Shown piece after piece: positions 21,020 to 32,840 of a DNA stretch of 64,000 nucleotides (its first letter is position 1; each line of letters opens with the position of its first letter). The stretch lies in the NCBI GenBank assembly GCA_035610835.1, contig CM069448.1:33923652-33987651 (forward strand). The letters run 5' to 3'. The translations under genes were made by a program, and so were the position numbers. The DNA is from Ophiura sarsii. Lineage: Eukaryota; Echinodermata; Ophiuroidea; Amphilepidida; Ophiuridae. A model generated the notes under the pieces. That model did not search any database, was not told the origin of the DNA, and was given only the letters and a program-made list of their open reading frames with translations.

Positions 21020-21218
21020 ATAGTGTGAGAGTGTACACTACTATAAACCATGCAACAAACTGGGAAGAGGCCAAAATCATTGACAAAGAAGGACACAAAA
21101 CCACAAGATGGCTCAATGAAGCCATTTGGATCCTTCGACGAGGAAAACACACTATGAACAGATAAATAAAGACGATGGCGCTTACAGGTTAAACAACATC
21201 TATAGTCGCTCCATCTGA
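21020..21218 (+). pseudogene. Second Penelope-like element, GIY-YIG C-terminal relic
   Basis: The frame reads ATNWEEAKIIDKEGHKTTRW, LNEAIWILRRGKHTMNR, and then after a break DDGAYRLNNIYSRSI and a stop. This block is characteristic of the C-terminal nuclease region of animal Penelope-like elements, in a lineage distinct from the copies at 3547 and 16742. The frame is broken after TMNR by an extra 8 bases (TAAATAAA) that introduce stops. Downstream residues resume in the correct frame when these are skipped. It is a dead fragment with no reverse transcriptase visible nearby. Confidence 0.7.
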
Positions 21219-21752
21219 GACCGATCTTCCAATCACCTGACCCAGCCGTTCCCATTGACTGGGAGACAGGAGGCTATTTTCTGACGAAACTATCGATGGA
21301 ATCTATGGAATCAGTTTGAATGAAAAATAGCCATAATAGAAAATAATTATGTTTAACACATACACTTATCAATTTATCATTAAAATCCAGGTTGTTCCAT
21401 GATATTATGTTTAATTTACATACCTAACTGCGGATGCAATTATCGGATGAGTACCTACTCAACTTCTAATAATATTGACCGAATCTTATACCATTGTGCC
21501 AGAGTCTGTTTGTGAAATATCTTTGATATTTCTGGCTGCGTATCCCTTGATGTTAGCACAAAAATGTCATCCGGATTTAAATCGCAGTGATATTGTGGTA
21601 GTCTTATTATTTTATTTAAAAAAAACTATTATTAATTTAATCATTATTATTTTATGTCCATTTATATTAAGTCGTCAGTTTTGGAATTCTGTGATTTGTG
21701 TCAGTACTTCTTAATGACATCATAACGTTGAGGAATTTTCAACGAATGTTAA
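21219..21752. other. No recognisable feature
   Basis: A hydrophobic 79-codon frame at 21475-21714 starts only at TTG and has no recognised family. Confidence 0.35.
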
Positions 21753-22055
21753 AGGGGCATTAATAGATGTGGTGGAGGCTGCGCCCTCAATTACAAAAAT
21801 ATATGATAAAAACTGGGATTTGTTTATTTTTACAATTGTTTTACATGTATGAAATTACACCTATAAGGATTAAGAAAAATCAGCCCTCTTTGTACAACAA
21901 AACGTCGATTCAAAAATGCTGGTAGAGCCGCAACCAGCATTTTACATGGTTAAGGGTGGTATTCCAACATATTTAAAACATTGTTTTAATCAAGTTTTGC
22001 TGGGTTTTTTTTAGTAGAAACAACAATAATGGCGATTTTTATTTAAAAAAACACA
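21753..22055 (+). mobile_element. TTAA-flanked MITE family, copy 2 (right end lost)
   Basis: It follows TTAA (21749-21752) and begins AGGGGCATTAATAGATG, then matches copy 1 through CTGCGCCCTCAATTA, AAAAACTGGGATTTG, AAATCAGCCCTCTTTGTACA and GTTTTAATCAAGTTTTGCTG. The right inverted end is not present. Confidence 0.7.
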
Positions 22056-22254
22056 ATGCCAACCCGGTAAAATATAGTGCTGAATTATAAATGAATCATT
22101 TGCCTCATGACATTCGTGCAAAAATGTGGTTAGAATAGTGGGAAAAGGTGGCACAATGGCCCATTCATTGACAATATTGGAATGCTTTAAAAACACCAAA
22201 CGCACGGATCATATACCAAACTCCACCATTTATGTTATTACCAAGCCCGAACTT

Positions 22255-22517
22255 CTTATCCACCGTGTGAAGAGCCGCTATCTCAGATTGCTTACACATA
22301 TTTTCCGTCTCCCTAATGAAGAGCCTCTTTACGTACCATAACATGGTCGAAGGAGACCTGGTCGTCCATGTACATCATATTTGCAACAAATATGAAATGC
22401 TTATTGGGGACAATGAAGGCATGATCCAAGAACGAACGACAGATAGTCACTCTTCTTGCTAAATACCGCCGTGCATGAAGGTAACTTGTTGTCGCCTGCT
22501 CTGCAGCCGAAGGATGA
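22255..22517 (+). pseudogene. Non-LTR retrotransposon C-terminal relic
   Basis: Several frames must be joined to see the protein: SRYLRLLTHIFRLPNEEPLY, then HGRRRPGRPCTSYLQQI, then GDNEGMIQERT, then VACSAAEG and a stop at 22515-22517. These blocks are typical of the C-terminus of a widespread marine-invertebrate LINE (RTE/CR1-like endonuclease-reverse transcriptase). A (GAT)n tract follows immediately, as expected for the LINE 3' tail. Frameshifts and stops make it non-functional. It is a different family from the LINE at 8000-9789. Confidence 0.65.
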
Positions 22518-22686
22518 TGATGATGATGGAATTCCAAGGTCCAAGAGAAATACTTTTTCTTGTCCGCTAGTGCAGTTATTAATTGGTTTTATGTGTTAAG
22601 GCGTGATAAAAAGAATTCAAATTAACCCTCGTCCTCCAAGCATACTCTGCACCTCGGTTTGGATTTGTTTAAGTGGGAGTTTGTGG

Positions 22687-22717
<31 letters not shown>

Positions 22718-23086
22718 TTAGGTACCAATGTTACAAAAACGTCTCAGGAGGACGAGGATTAATAATGAACCTGATATACATAAGGGAACGTTACACCCCT
22801 TTATATCAATTTAGCTTAACATTGAAAGCATAAGTTTTGCAAAAAAACATGATAAGGTTATTCGTGATCACATAGGGAAATAAAGTACATGCGACGAGGT
22901 CAACTACCTTCTGAGTGACGTGCTGTGATCGACACAGAAAACCACGAGAGATTATCATGGAACCAGGATATCATGGAACTAGGATTATTCATTAATCCCC
23001 GATTAAATATTTAGGCTAAAGCGAAGATCAAAGAATATTACAAGGAATCTAAGCGTCATGATTCTTGCGACACTGTCAACCAAATA
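22518..23086. other. No gene; contains a 28-C tract
   Basis: Poly-C occupies 22690-22717. It is flanked at some distance by inverted copies of a short segment (AACCCTCGTCCTCC at 22625 and GGAGGACGAGGATTAAT at 22747), which suggests the C-tract lies in a small palindromic unit. Confidence 0.5.
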
Positions 23087-23750
23087 CAGGGTGAGTCAAA
23101 AAGACTGCAATAGTGGAAAGAAGCCATTTTGTTTTTAAAACCAAAATGAATTTTAACACTTTGTAAACGTTGCAAGAATGATGTATTTAATCCTAACTTT
23201 GTGTGAAAATTGAAGTCGATTGCATTTTTCGTTTGTCTTTGGTGACCCTCTTTGCTGCACAACCAAATTTACCTGTTTGTCCACGAGCACGGTGATTTTC
23301 ATTTGAAATGGCACACATTGCATTTTCATATTTGAATATCCCGCCAACAAAAAAATGGAAAATGTCAGTTTTGTATTAAAATTTAGAACATGATACGCTT
23401 TCATAGCATGGTTATGATTATAATTTATTATGCTAACTCACATGTAAACAAGAAAGGGTGCATCAAATTCCAATAACATCACAAATGAACTCAAGTTTTC
23501 CAAATTTGAATGAGAGACACATTTTGCGATTTGATGCATATTTTGGGTATCTCGTGGACAAACGTGTGAAATGGGTGCACTGGTCAAAAGGTTCACCAAA
23601 GGCAAACGGAAAATGTAATCGACTTCATTTTTTCACACAAAGTTAGGATTAATCCATCATTCTTGCAAAGTTTAAAAAGTTTAAAATTCATTTTGGTTTT
23701 GAAAACAAAATGGCTTCTTTCCACTATTGCAGTCTTTTTGACTCACCCTG
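23087..23750. mobile_element. Tc1/mariner-like MITE with TA duplication and long inverted arms
   Basis: TA at 23085-23086 and 23751-23752 flank inverted ends CAGGGTGAGTCAAAAAGACT and the complement. The arms extend about 190 bp (TGCAATAGTGGAAAGAAGCC, TAATCCTAACTTTGTGTGAA, GGTTCACC/GGTGACC). The internal frames mirror one another because of the palindrome. No intact transposase is present. Confidence 0.85.
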
Positions 23751-25162
23751 TAGTAAGTGTATCAATGATAAATTGGTAATAATCTATATAAATTAAAAAT
23801 TAACGAGAAAATTCTGAATAATTGAGTTGAGCTTCATTTACGTTTAGAAGCAAAAATAGAAAACTGTCATCAGAAATTCAATTTGTTGTTGTTAACAGCA
23901 TCCTACATCCTGTGATTTCGAAACAGGATTTTATTTTCCAATTTTCCTTCAAAACCATACAATATAGGATGTCCCAATAGTTTCAATACCTTTTTAAAAC
24001 TTTATATAGCTGGTAAACTAAATCGCAGTATAAACTAAAAACATAGTTGGATAGAGAAGACTTGCCGAATTATTTTGATACCAAACTTACAATAACAGCA
24101 ATCTGTGTTATCAAAGTACAGAAGTTAACAGATACAACATGTTTTGACGGAAAGTAGTGCAAACTACCTGTCCCACACGGTGATCGATTACTGGTGAATC
24201 ATCCAACACCAAGGGACCAGTATTTTGCACTATTTTCCCGAAATGAACCACGTTGTATTTTTTCTAAACTAATTTAATTGAAAATTGAAAAAATAATACT
24301 CTGCTCCGCGTAGGCCCACAAGCTACACAGTACACATTGCGAGCAAGAAGGCGGACTCAATTACCCTGGCAGAAGAACAATATCATCGAAGGCATACAAG
24401 GCAGAAGCTATACAGCCGATGATCGGGCAGCTATTTCGGGAGACACTATACAGCCGATGATGTGTTCTTCTATACGGAATTAACGCTAACCTCGTTGTAG
24501 CATCATCCAAGCGGCACAGTTCTCTCCCATAGCCCTGCGGGGCCAATCTAAATTGGACCCACTATACCGGAGGAATTCCGTTAAGTCGGCCCCATGCACC
24601 TTGGCCCTCCGACGCCTGCAGTTCTGTTTCTTACTAGCGCTACCGCGTGTGCCCGGGATGGGCTTGCGAGTGTGAGTCATTTAACATCATCGGCTGTATA
24701 GCTTTTCTCGAAATGGCTGCCCGATCATCGGCTGTATAGCCACTTCCATCATGGAAACCCGTTTCTTATTCTTCATAATATTTGTAGCAGACCTTTAGGG
24801 GAGCAGATTCCATGGTACCAACAGGGAACCGTCAAGAACGATACACATTGCAATTAATGTGCTAATATTAAAAAGACAGTTTCAAGTGTCTGCTAATAAA
24901 ATATTTGGGTCATTGGTTTTGAAACAATAGTATCATTCATTAACAACCACATAGAACTATATGCAGTTTTTTTCTAACTTGAAGAACAGATCGTATAAAT
25001 TGTTAGAATATGTCAGAATCAATATTGAACTTAAATATAAAGATAGATCTTTGACACAAATATCTATATTTTTTGTCAATTTTTTGAAAATGACCTAACA
25101 TTTTCACTGTTTATAGAAATACCAAACAATAATTTTCAAAATTCTTTTAATTTTAGGATTAA

Positions 25163-25357
25163 AGGGACACAAAGTAGTGCTGAAGATTTTTTAAAAAATA
25201 AAAATTACTTCAGAATTCAAGATAAACGTTAACAATTACCATTAGTGTTGTTTTTAGTCACTAAACACAGCAAAACTTGATTTAAAAAATTACCAACGCT
25301 ATTAATTGAACCGTTTCTTAAAAACGCCCTCTATGTAAGTATGGTTCGCGTTATGTA
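25163..25357 (-). mobile_element. TTAA-flanked MITE, truncated copy in left arm
   Basis: After TTAA (25159-25162) comes AGGGACACAAAGTAGTG, and the sequence is the complement of 41265-41440. It stops abruptly at about 25357, where the mariner fragment begins. This indicates a deletion that removed the other half of the MITE and the left end of the mariner element. Confidence 0.7.
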
Positions 25358-26329
25358 TCATGTCAGCCTCATGACATTTGTTATGATTATAGTTATAAAT
25401 CATTGCTACACAATTATAGTAAATGATAATTGATATCTGATCCGCTCTTGTTCGGATGCAGCGAAAGCCATGGGCAACGGAAAAGAAAAAATAGTAACCC
25501 GCAAAACTATCGTTGTTTTCGTGTTTTCTCCGTATTGTATGGTTGGATTTTTAAGAGCACGGTTTTAATTCTGAAAATCGACAGCAATGGATGATATCTA
25601 AATGTAATATGGTATTGTTATTTATAAATAAGAGTGTAAACAATATTAACTCTTGTAGGCTTGCAAATAGTATAATATCAACTCGATATTGCTATGCCTT
25701 ATACTGGAATACTGATAATCAGTCAAACTGGTTGTTAATGCAACTGTTATACCACAGTGACGCCTCGTATATAAAGTATACGAGTTTTCTTTATGTGCAA
25801 CCTACAGAATAGTTAATCAGATGGTCAATAGTAGAAAACAAATGGCTTGGAGAAACTTGAAATCTCTCCATTTAGTTCTGTATATTGAGGATCTGTCAGT
25901 TTATAAGAAAAGCAATGACTTTTGACTTTTACAGTGTTCCTTAGGGTAGTGTTCCTTTCTGGCTAATCAGCGGGCATATTTATCCGACCACATCAGTCCC
26001 TTGTATTGTTTATAGTCTGTTGAAAAGACATCTGAAATTAAGAACTACTACTTGACCAATAGGTATGGATGTCTCTTAGAATTGGCCATATGATCAGTAA
26101 TCAGTACTCAGAAGATAAGTTGCTGTTTTTCAACCGTTCCCGTCAAGCATTACATTCGGCTTTCACCTCATCTCCAGACAAGACAACCAGTAATCAAAGC
26201 TACTCAGACCAATTTGTTAAGAATTCGTTGCTGTTTTAAAGCTACAATTGTGGAATATATTATAAGACTGGCTTTATAATAGTTAGCAAAGTTATGAGGT
26301 AGGAGGCAGAATTTATTGTACGACCCTCG
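25358..26329 (+). mobile_element. Mariner-type element, left end missing
   Basis: It is homologous along its length to the complete element at 51937-52984 (shared ATGTCAGCCTCATGACATTT, GCAAATAGTATAATATCAAC and ACTGGAATACTGATA). The right terminal repeat CGACCCTCG ends at 26329 before TA. No transposase domain is recognisable. Confidence 0.75.
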
Positions 26330-27033
26330 TATTATTACATTGTGGATTTGTGTTATATTAAGAGATAAGTTGTGGATACTTTAACGTAATCGTCATCGTA
26401 TTTATGATTTAGAATGGTACCATAATGTATTGACTCAAATCAACAACATGTTCGACTGTCGTCATATTAATGATTATATCATATCCGTCATATCTGATCG
26501 TTGCATGTCATTCATTCATGTTCAGTCGTAAAATATTTCAAGTTGATATGGTAGGTATTGAGTACATGTAGGGCCACTCGGCATTCACGCACTCTATGGC
26601 GATTGTCAAAATGTGAAAAAAGGAGGAGTTAGTTTAGTTCTATAGGGTTTCCGGGCCTGAAATATACACCACAAACGCCAATTATATTGATTATTAAGAA
26701 TAACCAAAAATATATTCCGATTTATTTAATAGGATGTAATAACATGGAATGGAAGATAGTGCAAATCAAATAAAACAACAAAACTTGGTTAATTTATGCA
26801 AACATAAGCATGATGATTTCAACTTGTTATCCCAATAAAATGATATAATAAGATTAATACTGGAACTTACTTTTACAACTGCTACGTTGCGTGTGATACC
26901 ATCACACTTCATTAGGCAACTGACCCGCTGACGATGTAAGGTCACGTGATTGATGAAGACGGCTTGGAATACCCCGAAGGGCCCGGTCCCAGGTGAGTGA
27001 TAGCTGAAATCGCAGTCCTCCTGACTCCCAATA

Positions 27034-28462
27034 GGGATCACACCACTAAATACGGCTCCATAGGGATATGTACACAAATACTGATATAAAACTCTGTTTT
27101 AGACCACTAAATTGCGAACTTGGACCTTGTAGAATGATTTTTTCTTAAAGATGATCACATTTTCTCACCATAAAGGGAAGAAAATAGGTAGGTGAGCCTG
27201 CTCGATTTTCCAAAATACGCCCATGGAGTTGACTATCTCTCTGACGGGCTTGAAAATGTCGCCGTAATCGGCAATGTTTCCAGTAAAAAGCACAAATTTG
27301 AACGATCTCTCAAAATTTATCTAGATGGTATTCACAGTTTACAGTCAGGGTGCATGTAGGTGATCTCCCATTAATCATAATTAATCAAAAATCATAGGCA
27401 TTTACGGAATTGTATTACTGTCAAGTCTTTTTAAATTGAGGATTTTGTGATGCACACTTTCGGATTCTACACTCTTAGAAGGTCAGGATCAAATACATGA
27501 GTAGATTTCCGGCTCACTTTGTTTTGATCCTTTAAGGATCATTTTCGGATCGTTTTGATCCGTTTTCGGATCGTTTTGATCCGTTTCCAGATAGATATCA
27601 ACAAACGGATCAAATTCACCTTGATCAACTTTGATCTGATTTCCGGATCAATTCGATGAAACAGTTCATTGGTCAATGAGTGACTGACGTCACTCTTTCG
27701 CAAACCGATAGACGACAAGCAGACGATCTTTTGAATTCGGTCGCCACAGTTGAAACAAGGGTGAAATACCGCGGTAAGTTATCCAGTCTAATCTGTAAAA
27801 TGTTACATGATTTTGTCGGTAAAGTAGTTTTATTTTTTATGTTTGAACATGCTCTATTCTTGTGACCAAACTTCTTGTACCTGACCAGTGCCATCAGTAC
27901 GATTTTCGGTCAAAATGCTCCTCACAAAATGTCACGATCACTGCGATGTACTAGGCCTACACGATGTAGTAAGCTTACTGCACTCGATATATAGTCTGCA
28001 GTGTGCACCCGGGGGTGGGGGCACTCAATCAATATTAGGTTTCTCACCAGGCTCCATCAAAAATACCCCCCCCCCCCCCTTTTTTTGGCCCGGTGTCACC
28101 GAAAGACCCTTGCATGCATGCTTGTTTTTACAATCTGTCACCCGATGATCCCCTATGTTTTCACTTTTTCTTTGATTCAGTTTGATCCTGGAGTAGGATC
28201 ATAAGCTACAGGTACATCCGATTAAGGATCATTATTTTGATCCGTTTCAGTATCATTTGACAGAAATATTTGATCCCATTTCGGATTAAACTTTTTGATC
28301 CTGCTTGTCGGATCACTTTGATCCGGAAAGGGTAAGCTCATATGTGATACCGCTTCTGGATCAAAATTGATCCTTTTCGTCTCATATTTGATCCTGACCT
28401 CTAAGAGTGTAGCTTTAAACACCGACTTAAGGGTAGGGGATACCCCATTTAGTGTAGTGTAC
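27034..28462. mobile_element. 1.43-kb insertion in left arm, CCAATA duplicated
   Basis: The right arm keeps the empty site, a single CCCAATA at about 35407-35413. Here CCAATA occurs on both sides (27028-27033 and 28463-28468). The ends are weak inverted repeats (CACACCACTAAAT near 27040 and ATTTAGTGTAGTGTAC at 28447-28462). It contains the nested GGATC-rich MITE at 27470-28409 and 14 C residues at 28066-28079. There is no coding region. Confidence 0.75.
27470..28409. mobile_element. Nested MITE with GGATCAAAACGATCC-type motifs
   Basis: TA (27468-27469 and 28410-28411) flanks inverted ends CACTCTTAGAAGGTCAGGAT and ATCCTGACCTCTAAGAGTG. Both subterminal regions (27485-27655 and 28180-28400) are crowded with GGATC and GATCC in alternating orientation, for example CGGATCGTTTTGATCCG. 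This suggests a Tc1/mariner-like target choice. The element is non-coding. Confidence 0.85.
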
Positions 28463-28913
28463 CCAATATTGGTATTATTTGATAGCATGATTATGTTGTC
28501 CAAAGCTTGCATTTTACCTGAAGTCGATATGTCGTGTCAGTTAGAATCTAAGGCGTGCAAATGCAAATTTGATTTCAATAATATGCAAATTCTATGCAAA
28601 TTAGGCTGTACCTTTAAAACTCTCACCCAAATCCTTGCAACTTTCAGGACTTGAAGGCCCAAACATCTGTCTTTCAATTTATCGAAACAATTCAAATGTG
28701 TATCCGAATTGCCGGGGTGTCCTTAACGGAGCATATTTTCTTTGTAATCTGCTGTCCTTGTAGATCCATCGATTATCCAAATGAAGCCTCAAATCTGCGT
28801 CTGTTAGTTCGCGAATTTTGTCGGCAAGTGTTCTGCAGTCGACGCCATTTCAGTTGTTGTTCGGCGGCAAATTTTCAACAACGTACTTGGCGTCGCCGTA
28901 CAATATTTACGGG

Positions 28914-29204
28914 GAAAAGTGTTCTTTAGGTCTCAATACTGGTATAACAGTATCGTTCAATACTGGAACATAAAAGTTGCCAGTATCGCTCGATACTGGA
29001 ACGATTTAAATGTTCCAGTATCGGTCAATACTGGAACATCAAATTATGTTCCAGTATCGAGCGATACTGCATGGTACAAATTATATGTCCCAATATCGTC
29101 CGATACTGGAACACCCACTTTGTAACAGTATCGAACGATACTGGGTGTTCCAGTATCGGAAATATTAGTACAGTCCAGAATCTGTGACTTAAAGTACACT
29201 TTTT
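28914..29204. mobile_element. CCAGTATCG-palindrome MITE, copy 2 (left arm)
   Basis: It has the same termini as 10201-10506 (AAAAGTGTTCTTTAGGTC left, AAAGTACACTTTTTCC right) and about seven palindromes of the CCAGTATCGNNCGATACTGG type. It is the inverted partner of 34380-34610. Confidence 0.85.
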
Positions 29205-29459
29205 CCTAGAAATGATCCAATCAAAAAAAGAGAATATACCTTATAAATATTATGAGGTGTAATACAAAAAATCCGAACTGTAAAACTACACTTTCATATA
29301 AACGCGCAGTATGTAAATGCGCTTTTAATAATTAATAACCCTAACCTTCCTGGACCTTACAAAACCCGACAGTGCTACAATCTTGTACCGCGCGGCGGCC
29401 CCAGCAATCTTGTGCAACGCTCAGCGCATGGTTCAACTTGTGAAACAAAATTGTAACAT

Positions 29460-29532
29460 CCCCGTGTAGCTCAGTGTCGATAGAGCATCAGACTTTCACG
29501 CACGCGGCCCAGGTTCGATCCGCGGCGCGTGC
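29460..29532 (+). other. tRNA-like segment (left arm)
   Basis: The segment CCCCGTGTAGCTCAGTGTCG, then ATAGAGCATCAGACTTTCAC, resembles the 5' half and A box of a tRNA (lysine-like). GGTTCGATCC matches a B box. The acceptor stem does not close (the 3' side reads GCGCGTGC) and the anticodon stem is broken, so it is a tRNA-derived relic or SINE head, not a working tRNA. Its inverted partner is at 34056-34129. Confidence 0.55.
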
Positions 29533-30898
29533 AGAGGCTGATTTTCCCATCAAATTTGACCTGTTTTTCTCCCCTAATAGTTTAATAAACAAAACCACGA
29601 CCGGGGAGTTAGGGTTAATGAATTGAAGGGAGAGAGGAATACATGCAGGTAGTGAAGAGAAGTAAGGTTTTCCGTGGTGATTCTTATTAATTTCTGATTG
29701 AAATAATCCTTGTTGTGTACATTGTCATTGTACATAACATAATTGAAAGTCTCTTTGCAAAGAATGACCTGAATAGAATGTGACGAACATGCAGCGACGT
29801 ACACCTTACGTCGTGGAGGTTAAACAATTGTATGATATTGTCAATTATGTAACCAAACCTTTCAGCGTGTGGCGTATACCTAAAAGCTTCAGGAAAGGGA
29901 TCAAGTTTGATATCAAAATAATTCTTCAAGTTTTGTCTATCCAAATAGGTTTTCAGTTTGGTACTGCGAATTACTTTGCTTTAAAATTTGAAAATGTGAA
30001 AATGTTCTATATAAACTAGACTTACATAAATATAGCTTTACTGGTCGCTACTACGTGCTTGTATGAGATAGGTATACCGTATATTCAATTATTTTGGTCA
30101 GAAACCGGATGGTTTATTTGCTAAAAATGATATAGAATCGTGTTTGTACTTAACAGTGGGTGTTGCGCGGTAATGTCTATTTAGATTTGTATCAATAAAG
30201 TAGTTTCTTTACAAAGTGGATCTTACTGACTATAAGTAATAACATAGGAAATCACTACAAAAACACAAAACCCTAATTTTGGAAAACATAGAGGGCTCCT
30301 CTCTCTGCCAAATGACTAAGCTTTACAATACATTGCGTTTGCGTAACTATAGAGGGCGCGATTAGATGTAATAAAAGCCCAGTCTGAAAAAGCTTTGATT
30401 TCAAAATGGTATATTACGCGGCGCTGTCTGTGCTGTGTGTAATTCAAGGGCTTCACAGCTTTGTTAATGATATGAAATAGTTCCATTGCACCATGTGGAT
30501 CAATTACGAAGCGCCGTACTTAAAATGTATCACAACCGTCGGGTCCTCAGTACTAGAAAATCATCTAGCTGATGGAAAAATATCTCAACTTGAAGAGAAG
30601 ACATTAATCTGTAATTTTGTAATTAAAAATAAAAATTAAGTTGGTATTATATTTGTATAACTATGAGCGTATTTATTACCTGGTACCTTTTACCACTGTA
30701 CAGCGCAAAATGTATAGATGGCGGCATTGCCTTGTCTTCTCTGTTGTAATTGTATCACATAATAGGAAAACTAAACACAAGAGGGCAACATTACACCCTT
30801 CTCGTTATGGGCGCACAACACTTAATCACTCGCGTTTTGGTAATGTACTTAGTTCCGTGAAAAACAAAAGCATATTATACGCTATCGTGATAGGTTAA

Positions 30899-31401
30899 GG
30901 TCTTTTGAGGATTAATTTGAGCCTGATGGTAAAAAATTCCCATTGGATAACAAGTGAAATAGAAATAAATCATCCTCATTTGTTTGCCCTTTATACACAT
31001 TTCTGTCATGATGGAGATACTTTTAATCAAGAAGTGTTACTTTCTTCCTGCATTCTTACGACAGAAAGTGGGTTTTTTCTTTCTATTTTGACCTCATGTA
31101 AATGTAAACAAAAATAAATACACATGAAAAACAACAACATCATTGCTTTTGATTAACGATTGGTAAGCGTCAGATGCACGTCACCTTGTCGAGAAGTGTT
31201 ACGTCTGCCACTTAGATTTCACGATATGATAATTTATTAAAACAGAGCCGATATTTTCAAGTCGTACGATCACCTTCTGAACACCTCCGATCAAAACTGT
31301 TGAACCGATATGTATATTTGTTTAAGTTTTAAGAACAAAGTGCCAAATGATTTTCCATAACAACATGCTACCATCAGGCTCAAAGAAAGCCTCATAAGAC
31401 C
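30899..31401. mobile_element. Small MITE near the palindrome centre
   Basis: The 33-bp inverted ends differ at a few positions (GGTCTTTTGAGGATTAATTT and its partner GGTCTTATGAGG, both followed by GAGCCTGATGGTA). It interrupts GGTTAACCCTAA, which is intact in the right arm, and leaves TTAA on the left and ATAA on the right. A 3-bp TAA-type target (PIF/Harbinger style) is possible. Confidence 0.7.
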
Positions 31402-31415
31402 ATAACCCTAAACCC

Positions 31416-31984
31416 CGCGGCCAAATAGCGAGGGGAAAAAGTGCCCCCACTCCCCCGGGGCTCGAACCCTGGACCTCTGTGTTCAGAGGCAGACGATCTA
31501 CCGCTAGGCCACGTGTAGCCTTGGTTCAAGGCAACTCTATCCTCCCCCACCTCCATCCTATCCCCCCTCCTCCACCTTACCAACAATAACCAGCCGAACC
31601 GGTATACATACTATAGTGGCAATTTTCACGGTAGCTCTACACACACGTACGCAGCTGATAGCTCAACCCCAACCAACACACAGACAGCCAACTGATAGCT
31701 CAACACACAAGCAGGCGCGAAGTCGCTAGCGATGGCCGAGCCGAGCGGCTCGGCTAGTTCCAACGGTTTTACTTAGCGTGCGTGATTCACAGCGAGATCA
31801 CAGGTGAGGGTATGGCCGGTCAGGGATTCTATCACTCAGGTACTGGGCGTGCGATGGTTGGTGGATCTTGGAGGAGAGGGAATAAGGACTTGAATTCAAG
31901 TCTAGGCCACGGGAGGAAACCATACATGGCGGAGTATATTCCGCTCTGTATGTACCCTGTGGCCATTATTTCACCAAGAGTGTT
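31416..31984. other. Single-copy spacer at the palindrome centre
   Basis: This is the only part of the palindrome not repeated in inverted form. Besides the tRNA-like segment it holds a repeated CTGATAGCTCAAC (about 31655 and 31691) and a hairpin GCCGAGCC-GAGC-GGCTCGGC (about 31736-31756). Confidence 0.6.
31444..31520 (-). other. tRNA-like segment in palindrome spacer
   Basis: The minus strand reads GGCTACACGTGGCCTAGCGG, then TAGATCGTCTGCCTC, TGAACACAGAGGTCC, and AGGGTTCGAGCCCC. A and B boxes and an anticodon-like stem (CCTCT/AGAGG) are present, but the ends do not form an acceptor stem. It is probably a tRNA-derived SINE head. The predicted protein across it has no meaning. Confidence 0.5.
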
Positions 31985-32203
31985 AGGGTTAACCTATCAC
32001 GATAGCGTCTATGCTTTTGTTTTTCACGGATTTAAGTACAATACCAGAACAAGTGAATAAGTGTTGTGCGCCCATAACGAAAAGGGTGTAATGTTGCCCT
32101 CTTGTGTTGAGTTTTCCTATTATGTGATACAATTGCAACAGAGAAGACAAGGCAATGCCGCCATCTACACATTTTGCGCTGTACAGTCATGACAGTGGTA
32201 AAA

Positions 32204-32840
32204 ACTTAGAAGACAGGAGATCACAATTATCGCTTCAGTTTGCCCAGACAGAAATGTTGTGACTCTGAAAGGTATTCCGACTGGTTCCCTAGCAACAATA
32301 AGACCCATATGATGAATTTGAGACACACGAGCAAATATCAAGTTCCCAGATGCAATACCAAAAGATATCGGAATAGCCCCATCCCTTTCCTGACTAATCT
32401 CCTGAATCAGCAGCAGTAAATATGCTTGCTAAGGGGGGGGGGGGGGGGGGGGTTAATCTGACTCTTGTGTAAGTTTGTGATTCATTCCCGTGTCATTTAT
32501 AATTGTCATCTATAATTGCTGTTTTTTGGTTTTTTTTATATGTTACCCACAGTGCAATATTAGCTATATTTAGGCGACTTAGCATTTATTTTATATGTTA
32601 CCCTCAGTGCAATATTAGCTATATTTGGGCGACTTAGCATGTACAACCTTTAATTATCTATGTATTTTTGATACCTTTTAATCTCTTTTAGCATTTTTAA
32701 TTTTCAATTTTGTTGTTATCTTTGTATACATTTCTATGTGCAATTTGATGTTTTTATACCAATGTAATAACCATGTAATTCAGCTTTTAGCTGCGATTTG
32801 GTGACAATAAACTATAACTATAACTATAACTATAAAATGA
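32204..32840 (+). mobile_element. Retroposon-like insertion with (AACTAT)n tail
   Basis: This stretch is missing from the left arm at the matching point (about 30685-30690). It ends with AATAAA (32806-32811) and a run of AACTAT repeats, the form of a LINE or SINE 3' tail. It contains 20 G residues (32433-32452) and a tandem duplication of about 54 bp (TATGTTACCC...TTAGCAT, about 32539-32590 and 32594-32641). The upstream part is unrecognised. Confidence 0.6.

Larger units (their letters stand above)
23931..31415. repeat. Left arm of a ~28-kb imperfect palindrome
   Basis: Successive blocks of this arm recur as the complement, in reverse order, in the right arm: 23931-24358 with 51434-51845; 24355-25357 with 41265-42272; 25950-26880 with 38455-39290; 26880-27033 with 35410-35560; 28463-28913 with 34611-35400 (duplicated there); 28914-29204 with 34380-34610; 29205-30640 with 32870-34380; 30640-30898 with 31990-32203. 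Differences are scattered substitutions plus insertions. Left-arm-specific material includes 27034-28462, 30899-31401 and the mariner fragment start at 25358. Confidence 0.9.

Noticed and set aside
29460..29532. Functional tRNA-Lys gene
   Set aside because: The acceptor stem does not close and the anticodon stem is broken.
31392..31586. 64-codon minus-strand frame
   Set aside because: It overlaps a tRNA-like segment, whose T-arm translates into the Gly/Pro-rich stretch. Not a gene.
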